Assembly: GCA_035293985.1 (NCBI GenBank)
Contig: DATGLS010000012.1
Location: forward strand, 62,001-126,000
Reading direction: 5' to 3'
Origin: JAVDCA01 sp035293985
GTDB taxonomy: Bacteria; Pseudomonadota; Alphaproteobacteria; Rhizobiales; Xanthobacteraceae
Length of the DNA stretch: 64,000 bases
A model generated the notes under the pieces. The model worked only from the letters and a program-made list of their open reading frames with translations. It was not told the DNA's origin and searched no databases. Position numbers and translations under genes: made by a program. The stretch's first letter is position 1, and the number at the start of each line of letters is the position of its first letter. This document shows positions 52,016 to 59,322 of the stretch, piece by piece.

Positions 52016-52822
52016 TCATGGCGGCAGAATCGAAGCGACGAGCAGCTGCGTATAGGGTTCGCGCGGATCGTCGAGCACCTGATCGGTGAGCCCGGTCTCG
52101 ACCACGCTGCCGCCCTTCATCACGATGATGCGATGCGACAGGAGGCGCGCGACCGCGAGGTCGTGCGTGACGATGACGGCGGAGAGCTTCAGATCCGCGA
52201 CGAGGCCGCGCAGCAGGTCGAGCAGCCGCGCCTGCACCGAGACGTCGAGGCCGCCGGTCGGCTCATCCATCAGGATCAGCCGCGGGTTGGTCACCAGGTT
52301 GCGGGCGATCTGCAGGCGCTGGCGCATGCCGCCCGAATAGGTGCGCGGGCTGTCGTCGATGCGGCCACGGTCGATCTCGACGCGGTCGAGCCAGCCCGCC
52401 GCCGTGTCGCGGATGCGCCCGTAGTGCCGCGCGCCGACGGCCATCAGCCGCTCGCCCACGTTGGCGCCGGCCGACACCGCCATGCGCAGGCCGAGCGTCG
52501 CGTCCTGGTGCACGTAGCCCCAGTCGGTGCGGGCGAGAAAGCGCCGCTCCGCTTCGCCGAGCGCCGCAAGGTCGCGTGTCGCGCCATCGCGCATGCGATA
52601 GAGCACGCGCCCGGCGCTCGGCGCCATCTGGCCGCACAGGAGCTGCAGCAGCGTGGTCTTGCCGGAGCCGGACTCGCCGACCACGGCGATGACCTCGCCC
52701 TCGTACAGGCTGAACGAGACGTCGCGGCAGCCGAGCTGGCGGCCGTACGATTTGCCGAGTCCCTCGGCGATCAGCAGCGGCTCGTCGTTGTCGGTCATCG
52801 CAGCCGTATGGGAAGTCGTCAT
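52016..52822 (-). CDS. phnK: C-P lyase system ABC-type protein PhnK
   Basis: The 268-residue protein has Walker A GESGSGKTT, the signature YSGGMRQRLQIARNL, Walker B LILMDEPTGGLD and switch His in VIVTHDLAVARL. PhnK is an ATPase that binds the PhnGHIJ core. The ATG at 52822 overlaps the TGA of the GNAT gene (ATGA). Residues 1-15 before the conserved LLIAEGLGKSYG differ from E. coli. Downstream it is followed by the palindromic repeat. Confidence 0.9.
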   Translation of the reverse strand: MTTSHTAAMTDNDEPLLIAEGLGKSYGRQLGCRDVSFSLYEGEVIAVVGESGSGKTTLLQLLCGQMAPSAGRVLYRMRDGATRDLAALGEAERRFLARTDWGYVHQDATLGLRMAVSAGANVGERLMAVGARHYGRIRDTAAGWLDRVEIDRGRIDDSPRTYSGGMRQRLQIARNLVTNPRLILMDEPTGGLDVSVQARLLDLLRGLVADLKLSAVIVTHDLAVARLLSHRIIVMKGGSVVETGLTDQVLDDPREPYTQLLVASILPP

Positions 52823-53289
52823 GGCGCGACCCGCTCGAGATCGAGGCGGAAGCAGTAGCCGTAGCGCTCGTAGCCGAGCTGCTCGTAGAACCGATGCGCG
52901 CGCTCGCGCTTCGCATTGGACGACAGCACGAGCTTGTAGCAGCGCTTTTCCATGCCCTTCTGCCGGGCGAAGGCCATCATTGCCTGGCCGATTCCGCGGC
53001 CCTGCGCGGCCGGCGCCACCATTACGTCCTCGACGACCGCGGACGGCGCCCCGAGGTGGCCGAGATTGTCCATGATCAGCAGCGCGAAGGTGCCGACGAT
53101 CTCGCCGTCGAGCTCGGCGACGTAGAGCGTGTAGTCCGGATAGGCGGCGAAGCGGGCCCACAGACGGCGTGCGTCGGCGAGGGGCAGCACGCGGCCGTCA
53201 TCCATACCGGGCTGCGCGTAAAGCGCGAGTACGGCCGCAAGGTCGGCTTCCCCGGCGGGCCGTACATCGACGTCGGCGGCTTCAGCCAC
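52819..53289 (-). CDS. GNAT N-acetyltransferase embedded in the phn operon
   Basis: The 156-residue protein has VRPAGEADLAAVLALYAQPGMDDG, VVEDVMVAPAAQGRGIGQAMM with the acetyl-CoA loop QGRGIG, and the C-terminal NAKRERAHRFYEQLGYERYGY. Its GTG start at 53289 lies 8 bp inside phnJ and its TGA overlaps phnK, so its expression is tied to C-P lyase. E. coli PhnO is an aminoalkylphosphonate N-acetyltransferase encoded further downstream; this enzyme may play that role, but the sequence is not close enough to say. Confidence 0.82.
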   Translation of the reverse strand: MAEAADVDVRPAGEADLAAVLALYAQPGMDDGRVLPLADARRLWARFAAYPDYTLYVAELDGEIVGTFALLIMDNLGHLGAPSAVVEDVMVAPAAQGRGIGQAMMAFARQKGMEKRCYKLVLSSNAKRERAHRFYEQLGYERYGYCFRLDLERVAP

Positions 53290-54199
53290 GGCGGCCCTCC
53301 GGTTCGGACGGATCGGCCGGGGAGGCGGGCGGCAAGGCCGGCTGCGCGCCGCGCCGGCTCTCGCAGTAGTCCGTGTCCGAGCAGACGAACATGCGGCTGC
53401 CGCGGTCGTCGGTGATCACCTCGTCGAGGTAGCTCTCGGTCGAGCCGCAGAGCGCGCAGGCGCCGGCGAAGCGGTAGCGCTCGAACGGATGGTCCTCGAA
53501 ATCGAGCGACACCACCTCGGTATGCGGCGGGATCGCATAGATGCGCTTCTCGCGGCCGGCGCCGAACAGCTGCAGCGCGGCGCAGTCGTTCATCTTCGGA
53601 TTGTCGAACTTCGGCGTCGGCGAGGGATCCATCACGTAGCGGCCCTCGACCTTGACCGGATACGCATAGGCCGTGGCGATGTGGCCGTGCCGGGCGATGT
53701 CCTCGTAGAGCTTGACGTGCATCAGGCCGTATTCCTCGAGCGCGTGCATGCGGCGCGTCTCGGTCTCGCGCGGCTCGAGGAAGCGCAGCGGCTCGGGGAT
53801 CGGCACCTGGAAGACGATGATCTGGTGCTCGCCGAGCGTCGCCTCGGGGATGCGGTGGCGGGTCTGGATCACGGTCGCGTCCGGGGTGCTGGTGGTGGTG
53901 CGCACCCCGGCGGTGCGCACGAAGAATTTCCTGATCGACACCGCATTGGCGGTGTCGTCGGCGCCCTGGTCGATCACCTTGAGCACGTCGTTCGGCCCGA
54001 GCACCGCCGCCGTCACCTGCACGCCGCCGGTGCCCCAGCCGTAGGGCATCGGCATCTCCCGGCTCGCGAACGGCACCTGATAGCCGGGGATCGCCACCGC
54101 CTTGAGGATGGCGCGGCGGATCATGCGCTTGGTCTGCTCGTCGAGATAGGCGAAGTTGTACGCCGGTGCGTTCGTCGATGCATGTGCGGGCGCGTTCAT
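53282..54199 (-). CDS. phnJ: Alpha-D-ribose 1-methylphosphonate 5-phosphate C-P lyase PhnJ
   Basis: The 305-residue protein has the radical-SAM cluster CALC...C (Cys248, Cys251, Cys273; C-x2-C-x21-C) followed by Cys279 in DTDYC. The N-terminal segment AVAIPGYQVPFASREMPMPYGWGTGG is the conserved region that carries the glycyl-radical site in E. coli. It breaks the C-P bond of 5-phosphoribosyl 1-alkylphosphonate to alkane plus the cyclic phosphate. ATG at 54199 overlaps the phnI TGA. The C-terminus is extended by about 20 residues (PALPPASPADPSEPEGRRG). Confidence 0.92.
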   Translation of the reverse strand: MNAPAHASTNAPAYNFAYLDEQTKRMIRRAILKAVAIPGYQVPFASREMPMPYGWGTGGVQVTAAVLGPNDVLKVIDQGADDTANAVSIRKFFVRTAGVRTTTSTPDATVIQTRHRIPEATLGEHQIIVFQVPIPEPLRFLEPRETETRRMHALEEYGLMHVKLYEDIARHGHIATAYAYPVKVEGRYVMDPSPTPKFDNPKMNDCAALQLFGAGREKRIYAIPPHTEVVSLDFEDHPFERYRFAGACALCGSTESYLDEVITDDRGSRMFVCSDTDYCESRRGAQPALPPASPADPSEPEGRRG

Positions 54200-55335
54200 T
54201 CGGCGGCCTCCTGCACCGACGTCTCGGCGGCCTCGTCCAATCGTTGCGCGGGCGCGGCGGCCGCGAACTCGGCGCGCAGGCGGCGCACGAGACCGAGCTC
54301 GGCCTGGAAGTCGACGTAGTGCGGCAGCTTGAGGTGCTCGACGAAACCGGTCGCCTGCACGTTGTCGGAATGGGACAGCACGAACTCCTCGTCCTGCGCC
54401 GGCGCCTTGATCTCCTCGCCGAGCTCGCGCGCCCGCAGCGCGCGATCGACCAGCGCCATGCTCATGGCCTTGCGCTCGCAATGGCCGAAGCCGAGGCCGT
54501 AGCCGCGGGTGAAGCGCGGTGGCTCGGTCGCCGAGCCCTTGAACTGGTTGATCATCTGGCATTCGGTCAGCGTGAGGTGGCCGAGCGGCACCGCAAAGGC
54601 GAGCTCCGGGGGGGTGAACTCCACCTCCACTTCGCCGAGGCGGATCTCGCCGGCGAACGGATGGGTGCGGCCAAAGCCGCGCTGCGTCGAGTAGCCGAGC
54701 GCGAGCAGCAGGCCCTCGTCGCCACGGGCGAGATTCTGCAGGCGCACGTCGCGCTCGGCCGGGAAGCTCAGCGGATCGTGCGTGAGATCGCCGACCGGCT
54801 GCTCGGGCGCCGCTTGCGGCGACGGCTCGATCAGATCGTCATGGGCGAGGAGGTCCGTCACCCGCGGCATGCGCGTCGCATCGGGCGCGGCGCGCACCGG
54901 CTCCGGCGCGGCGCCATTCTGGCCCGCATGGGTATCGAGTTGCGTATCGAGCAGGCGATGCGTGTAGTCGAAGGTCGGCCCCAGGATCTGGCCACCGGGC
55001 AGGTCCTTGAACGTGGCCGAGATGCGCCGCCGCACCGTCATGGCGGCGGTCTCGACCGGCTCGGTGGCGCCGAGCCTGGGCAGCGTCGCGCGGAAGGCGC
55101 GGACCAGGAAGATCGCCTCGATCAGGTCGCCACGCGCCTGCTTGATGGCGAGCGCCGCGAGCTCGCGGTCGTAGAGGGAACCCTCGTTCATCACCCGGTC
55201 GACCGCGAGGGTGAGCTGGGAATCGATCTGCGCCGCCGTGATCTCCGGCACCGCCGGATCGCCGCGCCGCTCGTGGGCGAGCAGCCGGTGCGCGTTCTCG
55301 ATCGCGCGTTCGCCGCCTTTTGCCGCGACATACAT
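54196..55335 (-). CDS. phnI: C-P lyase core protein PhnI
   Basis: The 379-residue protein starts MYVAAKGGERAIENAHRLLA and contains QIDSQLTLAVDRVMNEGSLYDRELAALAIKQARGD, the family core, and LTLTECQMINQFKG and HSDNVQATGFVEHLKLPHYVDFQAELG near the C-terminus. With PhnG, PhnH and PhnL it forms alkylphosphonate ribose 5-triphosphate from ATP. ATG at 55335 shares one base with the phnH TAA (TAATG). The C-terminal TGA overlaps phnJ. Confidence 0.92.
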   Translation of the reverse strand: MYVAAKGGERAIENAHRLLAHERRGDPAVPEITAAQIDSQLTLAVDRVMNEGSLYDRELAALAIKQARGDLIEAIFLVRAFRATLPRLGATEPVETAAMTVRRRISATFKDLPGGQILGPTFDYTHRLLDTQLDTHAGQNGAAPEPVRAAPDATRMPRVTDLLAHDDLIEPSPQAAPEQPVGDLTHDPLSFPAERDVRLQNLARGDEGLLLALGYSTQRGFGRTHPFAGEIRLGEVEVEFTPPELAFAVPLGHLTLTECQMINQFKGSATEPPRFTRGYGLGFGHCERKAMSMALVDRALRARELGEEIKAPAQDEEFVLSHSDNVQATGFVEHLKLPHYVDFQAELGLVRRLRAEFAAAAPAQRLDEAAETSVQEAAE

Positions 55336-55925
55336 TATGCTGCCTCCGAGACCCGAATGGAGCGCGGCAGCGCCGCGACGGCGGCGTCCGTCGCCAACAG
55401 CAGATCGAGCCCGCGCGGAAAGAGGGCGCGGTTCGCCGCAAGGCGCGCGACGATGTCGGCCGGCAGGGGTTCGGCCTGCAGCCGGTTGCGCTCGCGGATG
55501 CCCGGACCGGTGAGCACGAGGCCGGCATCGGCCTGCAGCTTCTCCACCTGCAGGATCAGCGTGGTCGACCGGTCCGGATAGTCGGAGGTGCCGACGTTGA
55601 ACGCTGCGAAATCGGGAACAGCGCCGGCGCCGCCCGTGAACGCGAAGGCCGCCTGTGCGGGCTCGGCCACGATCTCGCAGCCGCAGTGGAAGCGCAGCCA
55701 CGCGGTGAGGCCGGGGTGCGCGGTAAGATCGGCGCCCAGCCACACCGGCGTGTCGTGGTCGGCGAGCGTGAGCGCAATCGCGGCGGCGCCGCGCGCCAGG
55801 GGAGGCGGGGCGCTGAGCGCGGCGTCGATACGCTGGATGGTGCCGGGGCGCGCCATCGCGTCGAGCACGGCGCGGAAGGTCGCCTGCGCGGCGAACACCG
55901 GATCGGCAAAGCCTGCGGTCAGCAT
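55335..55925 (-). CDS. phnH: C-P lyase core protein PhnH
   Basis: The 196-residue protein begins MLTAGFADPVFAAQATFRAVLDAMARPGTI, the diagnostic PhnH start, and has FNVGTSDYPDRSTTLILQVEKL and LTGPGIRERNRLQ. It belongs to the PhnGHIJ complex. GAGGGG lies upstream of the ATG at 55925, two bases after phnG. Length is close to that of E. coli PhnH (194). Confidence 0.92.
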   Translation of the reverse strand: MLTAGFADPVFAAQATFRAVLDAMARPGTIQRIDAALSAPPPLARGAAAIALTLADHDTPVWLGADLTAHPGLTAWLRFHCGCEIVAEPAQAAFAFTGGAGAVPDFAAFNVGTSDYPDRSTTLILQVEKLQADAGLVLTGPGIRERNRLQAEPLPADIVARLAANRALFPRGLDLLLATDAAVAALPRSIRVSEAA

Positions 55926-55927
55926 GG

Positions 55928-56410
55928 TCACCCCTCGCCGCGCACGAGCGTGAAGAATTCGACCTTGGTGGCGGCGACGCGCTCCGCGTCGACCCGCCGC
56001 GCCGCATCGAGGCGCGCGCGGATCGGTGCGAGCACGTGGCGCTCGACGGCACCAGCATGAGAATCGGTCTGCACCAGCGCGTCGCACATAGCGATCAGGC
56101 GCGCATGCGCGCGATCGCGACCGAGCACATAGCCGATGCCGGTCTCGCCGGTCGCGAGCCGCACGGCAGCGCGCGATACCGTCGCCTCGCCGAGATTGAA
56201 CGGTGCGCCGTCGCCGCCGATGCGGCCCCGCACCATCACCATGCCGCTCTCACCGGCGCGAATGTCCTCGTGCGCCGGCAGCGGCCCGACCGCCGTGAGG
56301 TGGCGCGCGACCTCGGCGGCATCGCTCGCGGCGAGCACCGCCATCGCGGCCCGCCGCCGCTCGCGCAGCGCGGTCTCTTCCGATGCGATCTGTGATGCGA
56401 CGGTCGCCAT
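55928..56410 (-). CDS. phnG: C-P lyase core protein PhnG
   Basis: The 160-residue protein contains RRRAAMAVLAASDAAEVARHL, GMVMVRGRIGGDGAPFNLGEATVSRAAVRLATGETGIGYVLGRD and AKVEFFTLVRG-type end, as in PhnG. It is the first gene of the phn operon. The ATG at 56410 lies close to the operator-promoter at 56444-56482. GATCCGGTT is repeated at 56411 and 56424 in the leader. It forms a complex with PhnH, PhnI and PhnJ. Confidence 0.9.
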   Translation of the reverse strand: MATVASQIASEETALRERRRAAMAVLAASDAAEVARHLTAVGPLPAHEDIRAGESGMVMVRGRIGGDGAPFNLGEATVSRAAVRLATGETGIGYVLGRDRAHARLIAMCDALVQTDSHAGAVERHVLAPIRARLDAARRVDAERVAATKVEFFTLVRGEG

Positions 56411-56443
56411 GATCCGGTTGAACGATCCGGTTGATCCAACCTA

Positions 56444-56465
56444 GTTGTCTATGATACTAGACAAC
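56444..56465. promoter_or_regulatory. phnF: Probable PhnF operator, GTTGTCTA-N6-TAGACAAC
   Basis: The arms GTTGTCTA (56444-56451) and TAGACAAC (56458-56465) are perfect inverted copies around TGATAC. The site lies between phnF and phnG and covers the -10 element of the phnG promoter, an expected place for a GntR/HutC-type repressor. A second palindrome, GACGAC-AA-GTCGTC (56535-56548), lies just before the phnF start and may be a weaker site. Confidence 0.6.
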
Positions 56466-56482
56466 CATGTGCTAGCCCGCAA
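56454..56482 (-). promoter_or_regulatory. Candidate phnG promoter
   Basis: On the minus strand TTGCGG (56477-56482) and TAGTAT (56454-56459) are separated by exactly 17 bp. The -10 hexamer lies inside the inverted repeat 56444-56465, so repressor binding would block it. Transcription would start about 35 nt before phnG. Confidence 0.45.
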
Positions 56483-56563
56483 GGGTGAAGATAGCGTGAC
56501 ACCGTCGTGACGGATCGGGAAAATGACGCTTGCCGACGACAAGTCGTCTACGAAAGCGCGAAC

Positions 56564-57322
56564 ATGAATCGCCGCGCCCTGCAGCATGCCGCGGGCTCGG
56601 CGGCGGACGAGGCCCGATCCGGCGTCCTGTTGTGGCGCCGCATCGCCGACGAGCTCGAGCAGTCGATCGCGCGCGGCACTTTCGAGCCGGGCAGCAAGCT
56701 GCCGGGCGAGATCGACATCGCGGAGCGCTTCGGGGTCAATCGTCACACCGTGCGGCGCGCCATCGCGGCGCTGGCGCAACGCGGCATCGTGCGCGCCGAG
56801 CGCGGCAGCGGCACCTATATCGAGCAGCGGCGCATTCCCTATCCGATCCGCTCGCGCACGCGCTTCTCCGAGATCGTCGGCGGCGCCGGCCATGCGGTCG
56901 GCGGCCGCCTGGTCGCGCACGCGATCGAGCCCGCCGACGCGCGCATCGCCAAGCACCTCAAGCTCAAGCCCGGCACGCCGCTGTTGCGGCTCGAGCGCCT
57001 GCGCCACGCCGACCGGGTGCCGATCTGCATCGGCTCGACCTGGCTCGAGGCCGCGCGTTTCCCCGGTGCGCCGCGCGTCTACGCGGCGAGCAACTCGATC
57101 ACCCGCATGCTGGCGCATTTCGGCGTGCGCAACTATGCGCGCAAGTCGAGCCATGTCACCGCCGAGATCGCCGAGGCGGCGGATGCAGCCGCGCTGCGCA
57201 TCGCGCTCGGCCGCCCGCTGCTGGTGGTCGACAGCATCGACGTCGATGCCGATCGTGCGCCGGTGCTGATGACGCATGCGCGCTTTGCCGCCGACCGGCT
57301 CGAGCTGGTGATCGAGCCATGA
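56564..57322 (+). CDS. phnF: Phosphonate metabolism GntR/HutC-family regulator PhnF
   Basis: The 252-residue protein has an N-terminal winged helix (WRRIADELEQSIARGTFEPGSKLPGEIDIAERFGVNRHTVRRAIAAL) and a UTRA ligand-binding domain (about 90-240, RTRFSEIVGGAGHAVGG to MTHARFAADRLEL). It is divergent from phnG with a matching inverted repeat between them, so it probably represses phn in the absence of phosphonate or related signal. The Met at 56564 begins the plausible protein; a GTG at 56507 is also open but without support. Confidence 0.88.
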   Translation: MNRRALQHAAGSAADEARSGVLLWRRIADELEQSIARGTFEPGSKLPGEIDIAERFGVNRHTVRRAIAALAQRGIVRAERGSGTYIEQRRIPYPIRSRTRFSEIVGGAGHAVGGRLVAHAIEPADARIAKHLKLKPGTPLLRLERLRHADRVPICIGSTWLEAARFPGAPRVYAASNSITRMLAHFGVRNYARKSSHVTAEIAEAADAAALRIALGRPLLVVDSIDVDADRAPVLMTHARFAADRLELVIEP

Positions 57323-57433
57323 GCCGGCGGCGACTTTATCGCGCGGTGCCATGGCGTTCGACCTGCCGCGCGCCGACCTGTCGCGTGAGACGGTGCGCCG
57401 GCCACTCGCGCGGCTTGCACGATGTCGACCCGA

Positions 57434-57480
57434 CGTGCCCACGCGGATGCAAACGTCGGCACGCTTCGCTTTGTCCACCC
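57434..57480. repeat. Intergenic repeat, TAGGGTGGGCAAA type (partial copy)
   Basis: GTGCCCACGCGG...CGGCACGCTTCGC...TTGTCCACCCT matches the repeat at 802-900 in the other orientation, with changes. It lies between the convergent phnF and DUF1045 genes. Confidence 0.5.
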
Positions 57481-57486
57481 TGCGGC

Positions 57487-58194
57487 TTAACCCTCGTCCA
57501 GCACCGCGTGCTTCAGCACGCGAAACCGTGCATCCGGCCCATCCTGCTTGAACAGGCCGATCCGATCGATGGTGATCGGCTGCTCGCCCCATGCTCGGGC
57601 GAAGCTGCGGCGCAGCCGTGCCGGCACATCCTCGCGCCGCTCGGCCGGCAGCGGCCCGGTCAGCGTCATGTGAAAGCGGAAATCCTCGAACACATAGGGG
57701 TAGCCCCATCGATCGAGGTGGCACACCTGCCGCTCGCTCAGGCGCGAAGGATTGCGGCGCGCGCGCTCCTGCGCCGACAGCGGCGCGCGGAATGGATCGA
57801 GCTCCGTGGTGCACGCCGCGGCGAGCGCATCGAGCGCCGCGACCGGCGCGGTCGGGACGATCGCGGTGAAGGCGCCGAGCAGGCGCACCTGCGGCGCGAT
57901 CCGCGCGATCGCGCGCGGCACCCGCGCGAAGGCCGCGACTGCAGCGGCGAGCTCGTCCTCGCGCCGCGCCGGCCCAAGGCGAAAGGGCGCCTTCAGGGTC
58001 GCATGGAAGCCGTAGCGGCGCGGCTCCGCCGTCAGCGCGCGCCAATCGGCCTCGTCGATATCGAGATCGGCCGGGCGCGGCAGGTCGGCACCGGTGTAGC
58101 AATCGTAGCCGAGCATGGCGCTGCCGAAGCGATAGAGCGCCGAATCAGCGGCCGGCACGAAATAGATCGCGTAGCGGGCCTGTCCGTCGCGCAT
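57487..58194 (-). CDS. DUF1045 protein, 2H-phosphoesterase-type, phosphonate-linked
   Basis: The 235-residue protein has two H-x-T motifs, FHATLKAPF (His64, Thr66) and FHMTLTGPL (His175, Thr177), which define 2H phosphoesterases. These hydrolyse cyclic or diesters of phosphate. The family (TIGR03223-type) is usually found in C-P lyase loci. No phnP gene lies in the window, so this enzyme may open the 5-phosphoribosyl cyclic phosphate made by PhnJ; this is inference. Met at 58194 begins the recognised sequence. It is read from the minus strand after a membrane protein gene, 19 bp away. Confidence 0.85.
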   Translation of the reverse strand: MRDGQARYAIYFVPAADSALYRFGSAMLGYDCYTGADLPRPADLDIDEADWRALTAEPRRYGFHATLKAPFRLGPARREDELAAAVAAFARVPRAIARIAPQVRLLGAFTAIVPTAPVAALDALAAACTTELDPFRAPLSAQERARRNPSRLSERQVCHLDRWGYPYVFEDFRFHMTLTGPLPAERREDVPARLRRSFARAWGEQPITIDRIGLFKQDGPDARFRVLKHAVLDEG

Positions 58195-58213
58195 TGCCGG
58201 ATTGCCGGGCAGT

Positions 58214-59116
58214 TCAACCTGCGCCGCCCTTGGCGGGCTGCGACAGGGGCTCGATGCCACGCGGGCGCTCGCCTGGCTGCGGCGGCCCGCTGCGCGGGTC
58301 GGCGTTGATGGGTACCAGCAGCGCCTCGCCGATGAGGAAGAACAGCCAAGTCGCGACGCCGCCGAACATCACCCAGGCGAGGAAGTTGCGCTCGTCGGCG
58401 ACGACGGCGTGCGGCTCCTCGACCCAGTAGAGCAGGGGCGCACCGGGCGCAGCGGTGAGGTCGAAGCGGGCGAGCGCGCGCTCGACCGCCACATGTGCGG
58501 GCGAGAAGGCGGTCGGCACGTAGCGCACGGCGGCGCGATAGCTCTGCTCCCAGTTGCGCGGCGTACGAAAGTCGAGCGGACCGTATCCGGAGACGCGCGC
58601 AACCGCCCAGGCGCGCACCGGCTCGGACGGTCGCCAGTTGCCCGGCACGATCGGCGCAACCTTCCAGCCGACGCGCCAGATGAGACCGCTGCGCCGCTTC
58701 GACAAGGTCGCGAACTCGGTCGCAATCCGCGCGTCGGTGAAATGAAAGCGCCCCGCATAGGGAAAGCGTCCGATGTCGTCGAGCGCGATCGCGCCGGCAT
58801 TGGGCCCGATGATCTGCACGTCGGAGGTGAGCACGATGATGAGGCCAACGACCGGCATCAGCGCCCCGCCGGCGAGCGAGGCAAGGCCGCTGTCGCGCCC
58901 GGACCACAGCCCGACATTGAGCCCGACCGTGACGGCGGCGAAGAGCGCCAGCATGGTCCAGCCGAGCGCGGCGAGCGGCACCGCGATCACGCTCACCACC
59001 AGCACGGCGGCGAGCCCGCGCGCGGCCGAGCGCCACAGCGCCGAGCGGACCAGCCGGCGCAGCCGGCGGGGCGGGGCCGGGTCGTCGGGGGCGCTCGTCG
59101 GAGTGCTCACGACCAT
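58214..59116 (-). CDS. Membrane protein of unknown function, formerly overlapping hemF
   Basis: The 300-residue protein has a hydrophobic N-terminal half (about 35-98, three helices) and one C-terminal helix (FLAWVMFGGVATWLFFLIGEALLV). The region of about 150 residues between them (DIGRFPYAGRFHFTDARIATEFATL ... LLYWVEEPH) is probably exposed to the periplasm. Not recognised. The ATG at 59116 lies inside the last codons of a hemF 3'-end remnant, as ATG-GTC-GTG-A, which marks an ancient overlap with hemF. It precedes DUF1045 by 19 bp. Confidence 0.65.
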   Translation of the reverse strand: MVVSTPTSAPDDPAPPRRLRRLVRSALWRSAARGLAAVLVVSVIAVPLAALGWTMLALFAAVTVGLNVGLWSGRDSGLASLAGGALMPVVGLIIVLTSDVQIIGPNAGAIALDDIGRFPYAGRFHFTDARIATEFATLSKRRSGLIWRVGWKVAPIVPGNWRPSEPVRAWAVARVSGYGPLDFRTPRNWEQSYRAAVRYVPTAFSPAHVAVERALARFDLTAAPGAPLLYWVEEPHAVVADERNFLAWVMFGGVATWLFFLIGEALLVPINADPRSGPPQPGERPRGIEPLSQPAKGGAG

Positions 59117-59223
59117 TTCACCACCGGCCGCATCGAGGACAGGATCGAGTCGGCATTGCCGCCGGTCTTCAGCCCGAAGATGGTGCCGCCGTCGTAGAGC
59201 AGGTTGAGCTCGACGTTCTGCAT
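59107..59223 (-). pseudogene. hemF: hemF 3'-end remnant, 38 codons
   Basis: Translated on the minus strand this reads MQNVELNLLYDGGTIFGL followed by KTGGNADSILSSMRPVVKWS and a stop. It matches the last residues of the intact HemF at 63037-63924 (VEFNLLYDRGTIFGLKTGG...SILSSMPPVVKWP). At DNA level 59113-59214 matches 63043-63144 with 8 mismatches in 102 bp, same orientation, offset 3930 bp. The rest of hemF is missing. It retains the start codon of the downstream gene. Confidence 0.9.
59113..59214. repeat. Direct repeat (left) of the hemF 3' end
   Basis: This 102-bp block is the left partner of 63043-63144. Similarity stops abruptly beyond CGAC at 59214 and just before CCATTTCACC at 59113. It could be a target-site or att-like duplication made when the cassette between the two copies was inserted. 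Confidence 0.85.
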
Positions 59224-59322
59224 GGGATCTCGCACGGTTGGCTGTCGCCATCCTAGCACGAGAGCCGCCGATGAGAGACGCCCTCGGTCGCGCCCCCGCC
59301 GTGGCCGGCGACCGGAGGGACG

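Noticed and set aside
59107..59223. A functional 38-residue protein from the hemF remnant
   Set aside because: It has an ATG but is only the end of HemF and lacks all catalytic parts; better seen as a duplication remnant.
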